Below, piece after piece: positions 11,713 to 22,949 of a DNA stretch of 64,000 bases (positions within the stretch are counted from its first letter, which is position 1; every line of letters starts with the position of its first letter). The notes under the pieces are model-generated. The model ran no database searches and was not told where the DNA came from. It saw only the letters and a list, made by a program, of their open reading frames with translations. The position numbers and the translations under genes were made by a program. The DNA lies in NCBI RefSeq assembly GCF_030272615.1, contig NW_026729314.1:1-64000 (forward strand). Reading direction: 5' to 3'. The DNA is from Cryptomeria japonica (taxonomy: Eukaryota > Streptophyta > Pinopsida > Cupressales > Cupressaceae).

Positions 11713-12535
11713 CAGGCCTGGAATTTGACGGTCACCCCTACCTGCCATATGAATTTTTGATGATGATTTAGTCATTTCAATGCCTTTTATTTGACGTTTT
11801 AAGAAAAATATTAACTGTCAAAAAATATAAAAGTAGAAGATTGAAGCAATGAAAATCAATGCAAGAAATGAAAATCATTATCTTAATGAGAAAATAATGA
11901 TAAATTAGTATTATATGCAAAAATCTTAAATTTACTAAATAAGTTTCTAAATTAATACACTAATATATATTATATATTAACATTAAATGATAATCAATTA
12001 ATAATTAGTAATTTAGTAATAATAAACATTTAAATTTTAAAATTATATATATTATGACAAATTTCTATAACAATATTATTAAATATATTTTAAAAATTAA
12101 ATTGACTAAGTTTCTAAATTTATGTATAAAAAAATAGAATATATTGTAAAAATTCATATTAAAATATTTTATCAATTATTTTCTATTGTTTAATTATGAC
12201 AAGTTTCTAAATTCATATGAAAAAATGGAACTATTCTAAAAATCATATTAAAATATTATAAAATTAGAAACAACTACATCCTTCCATATTCTAAATCCTT
12301 CCATTTCAAAATATTCTAAATAAATTTGTATTTTTATAATAAACATTCTAAACTAATATGTATATATATATTACCTACTATATTTTTTTACAGTTTATTT
12401 ATAATTTGAAGTGTCATCTATGCGGTTTTAGAAAAAAATAGCATGTCAATGCATACGTTCTACTAATTTTTTACGCTGTCAAATACGATTCAAAAGTGAA
12501 AAAATGGCCATTTTGCCTGTCAAATTCCAGGCTTG
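11713..12535. mobile_element. Non-autonomous hAT-like element, 823 bp
   Basis: The left end CAGGCCTGGAATTTGAC and the reverse complement of the right end CAAGCCTGGAATTTGAC form near-perfect terminal inverted repeats. They are flanked by a perfect 8-bp duplication CTTCCAGA at 11705-11712 and 12536-12543. An 8-bp target duplication and CA-starting TIRs are hallmarks of the hAT superfamily. The interior is extremely AT-rich with no transposase frame, in sharp contrast to the GC-richer host block it splits. Related sequence occurs near 15.65, 35.69 and 45.55 kb. Confidence 0.85.
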
Positions 12536-12754
12536 CTTCCAGATACTTTGAGGGTGCTCGCTTCTTCCTGGTGGTTTTGGGAGCCACCATAAGACCTAAA
12601 TCGAAGGTTAGGGGAGCCTTTTAAAACCCCCTTGCTTATGTCTGGCTGGATGCTGACAGTTTTGAAGGGCCCAACTTAGATCGTGACAATTTTTGGTTAA
12701 GGGTCGGGCTAGCCTTTTTCTACCTGATTTTTCTGTATATGGGTAAGGGAACCC
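12536..12754. other. GC-richer block of unknown origin, right half
   Basis: This continues the block interrupted at 11712. It ends where direct-repeat copy 2 begins. No identifiable coding domain. Confidence 0.35.
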
Positions 12755-14136
12755 GAAAATTCAACTAATAGAACAACAAAGACATGCCATAAAAAAGAAG
12801 AGTCGTCAGTGCGAGAATCATCTAGTATGTTCATTCTTAAAAGATGGGATAGAAAATATTTTATTTGTACTTACATTTTCATTTGAACAACACCTAAAGG
12901 TTCTACATTCAAAATAAAAAATGCAATTACAATAGTAACAAATCTAGGACCATACACATAGATCAGATGCTTTCAATAAATCCTCATTAGTATGAGAAAC
13001 AGATATGCAAATCTGGTCCCTTACTAGCAGCAAAGGTGTTGTCACCACTCCAATTTGTTAAAAAAAGGGAACTCTCACCATACAAAGTAAATGGTAAACC
13101 ATGCAATCACTTTAGTCTCAAGACTATTATTTTTCAAATGGGAGAACTTATAAAGATAATATCTCTTCCTAGAATTTACAAATAACTTTCATTCTGGATT
13201 AAAGCATTAAAGGTGACTATTGTTCTCATGATAAATACCTCAATCAGTGCTCTAACAATGGAATGAAGGAGAGTTTATTGTTCAAATGGATAGCCACTAA
13301 CTTGTTCACCAAACTATTTTAAATAATGTAAGTATAAGGAAGATTTCATCTTCTAATTAAAAATAATATAAGGAAAACTTACAAAATATGCAACTTCTCT
13401 TCTAGTTAACAATAATATTAATAACTTTCTTTTAACTAAACACGATAATTGTTTCGAATGGAGAGTGAGAGAGAGAACAAATGCATGGGTGGAACTAGGG
13501 TTTCTGACAAAGCTGCTGAGGATATAGAAGATGGTGATGGTGATGGAGCATTTGTGCCTTATTTTTGTTTGGCCCCCTCCTTCGCTTCTTACAGTCTATT
13601 GGGTGGTTGTGAGAGCAAATGTGGGAGCGGTTGTAGAGGTGGAGTCCGACCCATAGGAGAAATCATAGGTGCTTTGGCAGTCAGTTTTAGGGGTTTCATA
13701 AGCTTTCTCCCTCTGTGCAATGGGCGTGGCAATTGGGCTTTGATCTGTCCTAGCTGCTATCTGTTGTTGTGGATCCTCTACAAAGTGGTCATTTGCTTGC
13801 AGAACCATGTTTCTCTTTGTCTCTCATGCCCTTTTTGTTGGTCATTTGGTGGAATTGATTATGTGTTGCATTGATGTTTTGTCATTGATGCCAACAATAG
13901 TTGTTTGGATGCTTAACCAACACCCTTCTGGTCCCGGTAGGTTGAGCAGTTTCAGCTTAACTTGGATCCGACATGATCCAGTAGGCTCTGGTATAGTCTG
14001 GTGATGGAATTGACTTGTTTATGATACTCATACTCATATTTGGTCAGTTGGTTTTGGTCTGGAGATCGGATGCTATCTTGCTTGCTTTGAAGCTTGGTTT
14101 TTGGTTCCAACGAGGGTTTCACCAGCATAACTTTTG
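12755..14136. repeat. 1.38-kb direct repeat, copy 2
   Basis: Second copy of 8586-9967 in the same orientation. It includes 273 bases of the LTR-like start (13864-14136) and then departs from copy 1. This copy keeps the internal ORF open. Confidence 0.85.
13458..13874 (+). CDS. Unrecognised 138-codon ORF
   Basis: From ATG 13458 the frame runs 138 codons. It has an N-terminal Glu/Ser/Gly-rich part, an acidic stretch (AAEDIEDGDGDG), a Cys/Gly segment (GGCESKCGSGCRGG) and a hydrophobic C-terminal half with several Cys and Trp. No known domain is visible. It is open in this copy and interrupted in the copy at 9288-9704. The last codons overlap an LTR-like start, so this may be a retroelement relic that is open by chance rather than a gene. 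Confidence 0.25.
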   Translation: MESERENKCMGGTRVSDKAAEDIEDGDGDGAFVPYFCLAPSFASYSLLGGCESKCGSGCRGGVRPIGEIIGALAVSFRGFISFLPLCNGRGNWALICPSCYLLLWILYKVVICLQNHVSLCLSCPFCWSFGGIDYVLH

Positions 14137-15640
14137 ATTTGCCTATCTTCTTGGCAGAGGTTTCATTGTAGGTTCTAGATCCTAGTAAAATCTGAGGGTT
14201 TTTGGTCCGTTCAAAACCTATTGTGAGGGGTTTCAGGTTCCCCTCAAAACCTATTTTTCCCTTAATAAAAAATAGTAATATTAATAGGTAAAGCTTGCAA
14301 TTTGCATAAAATAAATGCCTATATTACTCCAAGATAGTTGGACCAAGTATAAAATGTTTGGTTGATAAAGAAAACTTGAATTATAAATAAGGAAAACTTG
14401 CAAAATTTGCACCTTCTTTTCTAGTTAAGAGTAATATTAATAAGAAAAACTTAGCTTATAAATAGGGAAAAGAAAAAAACTTGCAAAATATGCAACTTCT
14501 CTTCTAATTAATAATAATATTAATAAGAAAAATTTGCAATTTTCATAAAATAAATACAATCATATATATTAAATATTAATATTAAATTATGATCAGTTAA
14601 TAATTACTAGTTCACTAATAATAAGTTTCAAAATCTTAAATTTTATATATTATGACAAGTTTCTAAATTTATAAAAAAATAAGCAACTATTTAAAAATGT
14701 TCATATTAAAATTTTTAAAAATTAAAAATAATTATAGCCTATTATTTCAGTTAAGATAAGTTTTTAAATTCATATTTATGACTATCTTACTAAAAATATT
14801 TTGAAAATTAAATTGACTAGGTTTTTAAATTGACATATAATTTTTTTATCTAATGTGTAGCTGACTTTTTATACGAATAAATATTTTAATTTAATTTTAG
14901 TTATTTGATTTAATTCATTTAATTTACTTAATTTGATCTAATTTAAGTTATTAATTTAATTTAAGGTATTTACTTTAATTTTTTAATTCTTAGACAATTC
15001 TTGAATTTTAATTAGCTTAGCTATAATATGCAAATTAAGTGGACTTAGGATTATTTAAATCAATTTTATTTTAGTTATTTTATTTTATTTTATTTAAGTT
15101 ATTTTAAGCATTATACAATCATATATATATATATATTAAATTATAATAAACTAATAATTACTAATTTACTAATAATAAATGTCAAAATCTTAAATTTAAT
15201 ATATTATGACAAGTTTTTAAATTCATACAGAAAAATAGAAACTATTTTAAAATTTTATAGTAAAATATTTTTAAAATTAAAAGTAATTATATACTATTTA
15301 AAATTATGACAAGTTTTTAAATTCATATAGAAAAATAGAAACTATTTTAAAAAATTCATAGTAAAATATTAAAAAAAAAAAAAAAACAGTTATATCCTAT
15401 TATTTCAATTATGACAAGTTTCTAAATTCATATATAAGATAATATTTTAAAAATTAAATTGGCTAATAATTATGCCTCTTAATATAGATGATTCATTTTT
15501 CTTAAATTGCCAAATTAGTTGATGGTCAAATGAGTCTTACATTTGTCTATGATGGGGATGAATTATAATAGGTAATATATATTATTTTACAACGTTTATT
15601 ATAAATATATTGAATTCTTATATTATTGTATTTTTATGAT
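14137..15640. repeat. AT-rich repeat block with ~100-bp periodicity
   Basis: After a short GC-richer tail (to about 14260) the sequence is extremely AT-rich. The phrase ATTATGACAAGTTT followed by TAAATTCATA recurs near 14649, 15204, 15303 and 15410, so the last three are spaced about 100-107 bp. The same phrase occurs inside the hAT-like element at 11.7-12.5 kb, which suggests this block derives from the same AT-rich element family. (TA)n lies near 15121-15140. No coding frame. Confidence 0.55.
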
Positions 15641-15645
15641 CTGGC

Positions 15646-15900
15646 CTGAAATTATCCACATGATATTTTTTCAAAAAAAACTTTTATATGACACTTCAAA
15701 TTATTAATAAGTGGTAAAAAATTATAATATGTAATATATATTATTTTACAATGTTTATTATAAATATATGAATTTGTTTAGAATATTTTAAAATTGTAGG
15801 ATTAAGATATAATTGTTTCTGATTTTATATTATTTTTATATGAATATTTAGTATGTTTTTTCTTATATAAATTTAGAAATTTTGTCAATTTATTTTTAAA
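15646..15900. mobile_element. Partial copy of the hAT-like element family
   Basis: CTGGCCTGAAATTATCCACA is followed by TTTTTTCAAAAAA, TATATGACACTT and AAATTATTAATAAGT. These correspond to the terminal region of the element at 11713-12535, read from its right end, with an internal deletion. Only one end is clear. The same arrangement lies at 45548, upstream of the second peptide gene. Confidence 0.55.
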
Positions 15901-15978
15901 AAATATTTTTAAAAATAAATATTTGAAACTTGGAAAATAAAAAGAGGAAATATTTCCTCATTAATACGACACCCTTCC

Positions 15979-15988
15979 CTATATAAAC
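15979..15988 (+). promoter_or_regulatory. TATA box of cysteine-rich peptide gene
   Basis: CTATATAAAC lies 74 bases upstream of the ATG at 16062. The same box and spacing (46339-46348) precede the second gene copy, and the surrounding 5' leader is conserved between the two. Confidence 0.75.
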
Positions 15989-16061
15989 AGGCACTGCAAA
16001 CTCTCAAATGAATACATTACAAGTTTATCAAAATCATCTTGAGCGAGAAATTTAAAGAGAG

Positions 16062-16407
16062 ATGGCGAATGAGAGAGGAATTCTTGTTTCTATGCTCGCT
16101 GTGTTGATACTGCTCACCCTGCTCTCACCAACAACTGCATCAACACTACCCAGGCCTCTGACTCATCATCCAAGTCAGTATATATATTATTATTTTATTT
16201 ATTTTTAATGTGAAAATGTCAAATTATTTTTGTAATGTGTGTGGGTTGTTGGTTGCAGAGAGTGCTGGCGTCACTGCCGTTGACCATTGTTATGATGATC
16301 CGGTGCAGAAATGTGATGATTGCCAAGCTAAGATTAAAGAGAAGCATTATAAATGTGTTTCACTTCCAACAGGGCAATTCCAATGTTGTGAATGTCTTGA
16401 GTGTTGA
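16062..16407 (+). CDS. Two-exon small secreted 8-cysteine peptide
   Basis: Predicted structure: exon 1 at 16062-16173, an 85-bp intron (GTCAGT donor, TTGCAG acceptor at 16258), exon 2 at 16259-16407, giving an 86-residue product. Residues 1 to about 27 form a signal peptide (hydrophobic LAVLILLTLLSPTTAS), so secretion is expected. The mature part has eight cysteines spaced C-x7-C-x2-C-x10-C-x9-CC-x1-C-x2-C, ending at the stop. Small cysteine-stabilised plant peptides often act in defence or signalling, but this spacing is not defensin, snakin or Bowman-Birk as I know them, so the function is unassigned. A TATA box, conserved leader and AATAAA support a real transcription unit. A duplicated, disrupted relative lies at 46427. 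The splice sites are predicted by eye; GTCAGT is a weaker donor. Confidence 0.7.
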
Positions 16408-16426
16408 AAAACCATAGGTTTATTGA

Positions 16427-16432
16427 AATAAA
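16427..16432 (+). terminator. Polyadenylation signal of peptide gene
   Basis: AATAAA begins 20 bases after the stop codon of the cysteine-rich peptide gene. It is the canonical near-upstream polyadenylation element. Confidence 0.5.
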
Positions 16433-16439
16433 GTCATTC

Positions 16440-17450
16440 TAGTGACTATTGTTAGTTTTTATTATATAATAAGGTGAGAGATTTTATATGAGTTATTGTA
16501 ATATATTTTCATATATTATCAATAATAATAATATTTTTTGTTTTTCAATATTGTATAATGTTATTAGTCCTTTTTGTAGGCCATTTCCCACTAAGAATGA
16601 GAGAAGAGAGAGGAAATGATTTTTACATATCTAAGTTTTTTTAAACTAGACATTATTTATCTAGAATATGATTGGATGAAAAAATTGTATGATAGGAACA
16701 AATTTACAGGAATAATAGATTTTATAGGCTTTTTTTCTATATTTTAAAATCTTTATAAGAAGAAAAATGGAAGAGTTGGATTGTAATTAAGAATATATTT
16801 TTTCATGGGAATGTCACAAATAGGAGAAAGCGAAAAGCCATTTTGTATGCTTAAATAAGTTATCCACTTGTAATGGATGGAAAATTTGGGTTTCACAAAT
16901 TAAACATTGTAAACTAGGAAATGACCTTACTTTCCAAACAAAACATGAAAGAAAAGGAGAACTCAAAATTAAAAATAATTCCAAATTACTACATATATAT
17001 AAAAATATCTATTCTTTTATAAACACATTACTATGTTTGATGTTTTCATAATATATGGCATGTGAAAGTTCTTCTATTATGAAATATGGAGTACAAATTC
17101 TATAAGCCCTAAAGTTGAAAGATAATAAGACATTCAATTCATGCCATACTCAATATAGCTTTAGTATGATTTAATTTTGTGAGAGTAAAATATTGGTTGA
17201 GAGAATTCAATCACCAATATAATATTCTTCTTTTCACTACATGACTATGATGTTTATCATACGAATTCGACTTAATCCAATACTCAATAAATATCAATAA
17301 TTTTTAAATATTTTATCATGTATTTCATGTCTATTATGTTTGCTTTCACATTTTTCAATTACGTATAATGATTTGTTTATTAGATCTTTTATATGATGGT
17401 TATTAACTCTAAATTTAGATGTAATATTAAACAATCAAGTCACACATACA
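16440..17450. other. AT-rich sequence absent from the duplicate copy
   Basis: Non-coding. In the second copy the gene end (47471) is followed almost at once by the sequence that here begins near 17451, so about 1 kb is either inserted here or deleted there. I see no TIR or LTR ends that would show an insertion. Confidence 0.5.
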
Positions 17451-18357
17451 GCAATTTACAATTTACAGATATAGCAGACAAATATTTTCTTAGAGTTCAT
17501 AAATAATGTGAAGGTTGTTCTCCAGTTCCCAATGGTGTAGTGCCCGATTCCTTAAAAAAATAAAAAATATTTTTTTATTTAGTATACTTTTGTTCTTGCT
17601 TCTTTTGGTCTATTAGTAGGATTTTTTTATTTTTATTTTTATCAGTAAAGGGTTGAGTTGGATATATTTAATATATATATCCACAGAAGATATATAAACT
17701 GTCTGAAAGATAATATAACATCTTAATATCTTAGTAGTATAATTACTTTTTACACATGAGTTTTAAATTTTCAATTTTAACATTCACGAATTTGAATTCA
17801 AGTTTTTCTACATTTTAGAGGATCTGTTACTTATTCTGTCATGTTATTCATTGTAATTATTTCATATAATCTATATAGATACATAAGGACACATAATATT
17901 TGAACAAAAATTATAAGACAAGAATTTAGTCATAGAATTTTTAACTTATAATTATTTAAGTATCAAACATAAATACCATTTTGCTTATTATCTTCATAAT
18001 AGTTTTTTTAGTGAATTGTATAGCTATTAATTTTAATATTTTTTAACAAATTAATTGGAAAATACAATTCTTATTGCTTTGTTAAACCTTCACATTATAG
18101 GAAGCAAGAAGGATCATATATATGCTAAAAGCTTATTTTTTCATTAAGTTTAAATGGCTTTTTTGTTATATATTTTCAATAATATTTTTGTTCTTTTATT
18201 GTAAACAAAAATAAAGAAACAAATTTGAAAAGGATGAGACAATATATTTAATGGCCAAAAGAATTAGAAAAAAAATCTAGGAAACAAAATTCGATTAAAA
18301 TAACATGTAAAAAATGACAAACTCGAAAATCCTATGCATTTCCCAATCACTTTGGCA

Positions 18358-18476
18358 TTGAATTTGATCATGAGAAAAATTTAGATAAATGTAACAAATT
18401 GAATTTGATCATGAGAAAAATATAGATAAATGTGACAAATTGAATTTGATCATGAGAAAAATTTAGATAAATGTTA
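18358..18476. repeat. 41-bp minisatellite, three units
   Basis: The unit beginning ATTGAATTTGATCATGAGAA is present three times in tandem (starts 18358, 18399, 18440). The duplicate locus near 48525 has a single unit, so the expansion postdates, or was lost after, the segmental duplication. Confidence 0.85.
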
Positions 18477-18537
18477 GAAACTTGTATGTTGTGAAATATT
18501 GAGAGAGAAAAGTTGGGAGATAAAGTGGTACAATTTC

Positions 18538-18782
18538 ATGTTTTTTCATACTTGGATATCAACATAATAGCCTTTGTTATTCTTCCCTCCATGCTTGGAG
18601 GGAAAGTACAATGTTTCTATTTTCTCTTTTCAAGGATTCACTTTTCCTACATTGAGTAGCATGTTTTGTCATACTTGAATAGCAACATAATAGCCTTTGT
18701 CATTCCTCCCTCCATGCTTGGAGGGCAAGTACAATGTTTCTATTTTCTCTTTTCAAGGATTAACTTTTCCTACATTGAGTAG
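18538..18782. repeat. 122-bp tandem duplication
   Basis: Two consecutive units begin CATGTTTTxTCATACTTG and include GCTTGGAGGG and CTACATTGAGTAGC, with a period of 122 bp. Both units are also present in the second segmental copy (about 48625-48869), so this tandem predates that duplication. Confidence 0.85.
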
Positions 18783-19809
18783 CATCTTTTATACGAATTC
18801 CCTTTCTGAAATATAATTTTTATCCTTTATAAAGATTTTAAATTTGTATGGATGTTTCTATCCTTTATTTAGGAGCTCTTCCTTGCTTTAAAGTATTTTC
18901 ATAAATGATCCCTCATAGGTGTTGAAGGTGCATCCTTTCTTTCCATTCTTTTCCCTTGGTTAAAGATTTTATTTTGGAAAAAAGATCTCCTATTGGAGGT
19001 AGATTTATTTCAACAAATCTCTCTTCCTCCCACCTTTCATTATGCATCTTTCAAAAGGATCCCTTTATTTTTTTTTCAAAATCTATTTTACAACTATCTC
19101 TTCTCTTGAAAGAGTTAGGCCTCTTTATCCTGGAGTGATGTAAATTATTGATTAAAGAATATCTATGTGGTGATAAAAGGTGTTTATCCTTGTTCTTTTC
19201 TTTAAGACATCAACACAGGACTACGTTTACATCTTAAGGGAGCACATATATGCAACCTCATTTTTTTTAATTTATAGTTCTATATTGTAGGATTTCCAAC
19301 ATGAACAATGTGATTTATTGGTTATCCTTTTTCCATGTTGTAGGATTTCCTCACAAAATGTGGGTTTTGTTTGGTTATCCTTTTTTAATTTGTAATTCAA
19401 TTTTTGTGGGTTTCCTTATAAACAATACTTTGTTTGGTTATTCTTCTTCTGGTGTTCCAACAACACCTTCTTTGCACCAATCATTTTTCTTTTAATAAGA
19501 AATTTTTTCTTATTAAAATGCATTTCAATTTTCACCAAGCAATTGTGTTGTAATAAGAGAGCTTTGCATGACAATTTCCCTTTTTTAGGATGAGTTGACA
19601 AGCATAGCACAACTTGCTAGATCTTTCAATTCTTCTTGCATTATATATCATGATGAGTTGACTAGTATAACATAACTTTCTAGACCTTTCAACTGTACTT
19701 TCTCTTTCACACGGTTCATAGAACATATCACAACTTGTTGTCCCATAAAATATATGCTCTCATGGATCACTTAGAATAATATAGCTCGCTAGCTCATGGA
19801 ATACATGAT

Positions 19810-19810
<1 letters not shown>

Positions 19811-19840
<30 letters not shown>
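19811..19840. repeat. (CT)n microsatellite
   Basis: About 14 CT repeats. The duplicate at about 49828-49848 is shorter. Confidence 0.9.
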
Positions 19841-19843
<3 letters not shown>

Positions 19844-21552
19844 CATCACCTAACATAACACAACTTAGTGGCCAGTGGAATCCATGTTTCATTTCTCTTT
19901 CCCCCATGAGCCCATAGTATATCACACCTTTCTATTCATTGGATGATGGTTTCTTATCTCATCACTTGATGTATGCTCTTGGTCTTCCCATGTGGCACTT
20001 GTGTTATTGCAAATACATTCACAAAATGATATTAGCAATTGAGACATTTTGATCGTTATGGTCTCTTAAACTAGTTGACTTGGAGCCTTTTTTTAGTAAT
20101 AAACCCTTTTTTGTCTATAATCTTTGTTTGTAATTTTTTCTTTTGTATTTTATTTTTATTTTTTGTGTCCTTCTATGTGATTGTGTTAGATAAGCTCCTA
20201 AGCTTGTGGGCTTGTTCCCTCAAATATGGTGATGTCTTATCTATTTCTTATCTTGCTCCCATTTCCTCATGTATGCATCTCTTTCTTTTCCTTTGTTGTG
20301 ATTCTATTTATTTTTCCTTTTTTATGATACTCCTACTAAAGAGTGGGTTGAATGTAGCATCATAAATTGTAAACTTATAAATATTCACACTACTTTTTGT
20401 GTCCTTGCCTTAGTGCATTTTCTCCTATATGTTTTAGTGCATTTTCTCCTAGCTCTTATCCAAAACTATTTCTAGCATTTGTAATATCAACATCTAGTTT
20501 TAGATTAATTTCACCTTATCCATATCTTATTCATAATTCTTTGGATGGACAAGGGTTTTTGGGGTATTCTTGTCCTAGAAAAGGGTATTTGGCATGTCTT
20601 TGTCCCTCAAAATTGGGCCCAATTTTGAATATATTATTGCCTTTTCTCAGTAGTTTGTTCCTAATGTTGATACCTTAATCATTTACATTATCCATCCATC
20701 CACATTCATTATCATCCTTTCACATCCATGAAACATCAAGACAAAGTTTCATCCTACCATATTTTTCAAGCGTTCTTTAGGTGTGGACATTATGAAGTAG
20801 CATGTTACAATAATTTTCACGCAATCATGAGTTTATTGATTGATTTATTTATGTCTTATCATGTCATGTCTTTTATAAATCAATACTTGTGATCACATTA
20901 AAAAATCATTGAGCCATCAACCATCATTTAAATTTCAATTTAGTTATAGGGTTAATTCCTAGTATGGGTTTTGACCTAGGAAAATCCCTATCAACAACTC
21001 CATTTTCTGCCTATGTATGTGTACATGGTAGGAACTAAAAACAAGATATACAAATTCAAGAAAAGTAGATAAAGACACACATGTTCAACTTTTGTAGAGG
21101 CGTAAATTTTAAGAGAAGGTCAGTCCAAGAACCATTGTCTGACACTTTTATGATTAAACTTTAGGGAAATACTACAAATATTCAACATATCTATTGGTTG
21201 CATCCAACACCTTGAGGACAAGATCACCCCAAGCACCATTGTCCAACATATTTGAGTCTATATTTTATGCACAAACTCCTCTCTACTTCCTATTTCCAAT
21301 TCTATAATTGTGCCTACATGTCTGGTTTGAGACTATTTGTACATGTTGATTCTTGCCAATTTCTAATCCTTAGCCATAGATCTTTCCTTCAATTTACATA
21401 TTTTTTATAGCTCACTTTCAACTCAATCAATTTGTATGAATTCACCTTTTTCTCAATCATTTCTGAATAATTTTTAGGTTGAGCCTATTGAGTTTATTCT
21501 CTTTTTATTATGATCATTACAAAATAGGTTTAGTTCCTATTTTGCATGCATA

Positions 21553-22771
21553 TGATGAATACTAAGAGGGGGGGGGGGGGTGAATTAGTATGCCGCAAAA
21601 CTTTGATAAACACTTAAGCGAATTAACTGCAGATCGGTGTATCCTTGTTAACAGTAAACCAATTAAAATATAAATGAACGAAATAGAAAATAAAGCATTC
21701 ACCCAGAGTAACACAATCACCATAACACAAGATATTTTGACATGGAAACCCAAATGGGAAAAACCACGGTGAGTAGAAACTCCCAAGATCACTATCTGCA
21801 TAATAGTAACCAGACCAGTTAAGGCCTTACAATGTTCTTCATCAGAACAGATCCTGTTAGGAATCTAGATATCTGTTAGGAGATAAATCCAGTTAAGGAT
21901 TACCTTGTAAGAGGATTTTAGATCCACGAGTGTGAATCACCTTGCTAGAGGATTGGAAAAAGACTTTTCAAGCCTATTTGGTTAAGGATTTCAAATCTTT
22001 TTGAAGAGATTACTAATCAACAAGTTGATGATCTATAGAGTAGCACACAATGCTTCGTCAGATCCTTGATAGCTTACTGATGGGTCACAGGATCACTTCA
22101 GTCTTCTTTCCTTCATTCCTTCGAGCTTCTATCGTGAGATCTTCTTTTCGCATAGAATCTAATCTTCTCTCTTCAGAATATGATCTCTTTTCTTTGCATA
22201 CACTGACACACATACATACACACACCTAAAAACCCTAGACATAATGTCCTTATATAGGAATCTGATTTAATGTCGGTCCAATGAGATTTAGATAACAAAA
22301 ACCCTTAATACAACGTGTCTAGACAAGTTTGAGACACGACACAGAGTAACCGTCATAATGTCGGTGGAAGATCTGATCGTATTTTAACAAGTTTGTCTAT
22401 TCACAAAATATCGATTACTAGTTTACAAATGAAGACTAGAAAGCTGGAACATAGCGTTCCGATCTCTTGGTTTGTCACCAAGTCGCGACAATTAATAGTT
22501 GAGCACTTTCGCATAGCGATATAGCGATAGCCATCGGATCATCGGGGACCAGCTTGATCTTTAATACACGAATGCCAGTTGAGGTCCCTGACCATGCTTT
22601 GACCGGTAAGCTCCTTCTGGAATACCGATAGTCTTCAAAAAACAAAGACTATACATACACAGTACCGGTTGCACGATACATCATATTATACCGGTTGAGA
22701 ATACAAGAGATAAGTGTGTGTCCATCAATGACAATCACAACTTCAGTACAAACATCATCAAAATACCAACA
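21553..22771 (-). repeat. 3' LTR of element A
   Basis: In minus orientation it starts TGTTGGTATTTTGATGATG and ends TTAGTATTCATCA. It aligns throughout with 28591-29843 and with 51551-52756. A TATATAAGG-like box lies near 22250. The purine tract adjoins its start. A 13-G run near 21568 marks the LTR end region, as in the other copies. Confidence 0.9.
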
Positions 22772-22783
22772 ATCTCCCCCTTT
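22772..22783 (-). promoter_or_regulatory. Polypurine tract of element A
   Basis: On the minus strand AAAGGGGGAGAT ends exactly where the 3' LTR begins with TGTTGG. This is the plus-strand priming site of reverse transcription. The same tract sits at 52757-52768 in the second copy. Confidence 0.9.
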
Positions 22784-22949
22784 GGCATTGATGGCAACAC
22801 TTAGGAAAATTTTGACAACTAAGTGCTTACAATATAAATAACATGCCATAACCAAAATTACTCCCCCTAGGCATATACACTACTCCCTTTGCCAAAAATA
22901 CTAACATGAGCAAATTCTATTTGCATTAAATTTTCAATTACCACTCCCC

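Larger units (their letters stand above)
17451..21552. other. 4.1-kb non-coding block shared by both duplicates
   Basis: Apart from the tandem repeats listed separately, this block has only short, non-conserved frames. It is copied at 47475-51550. I found no TE protein motif, PBS or purine tract and cannot say what it was. Confidence 0.45.

Noticed and set aside
8586-14136. Interpretation of the 1.38-kb direct repeats as an LTR pair
   Set aside because: The shared unit lacks TG/CA ends, PBS and purine tract, and an LTR start lies within it rather than at its edge.
18358-18476. CRISPR-like array
   Set aside because: Head-to-tail 41-bp units without spacers in a plant nuclear context; an ordinary minisatellite.
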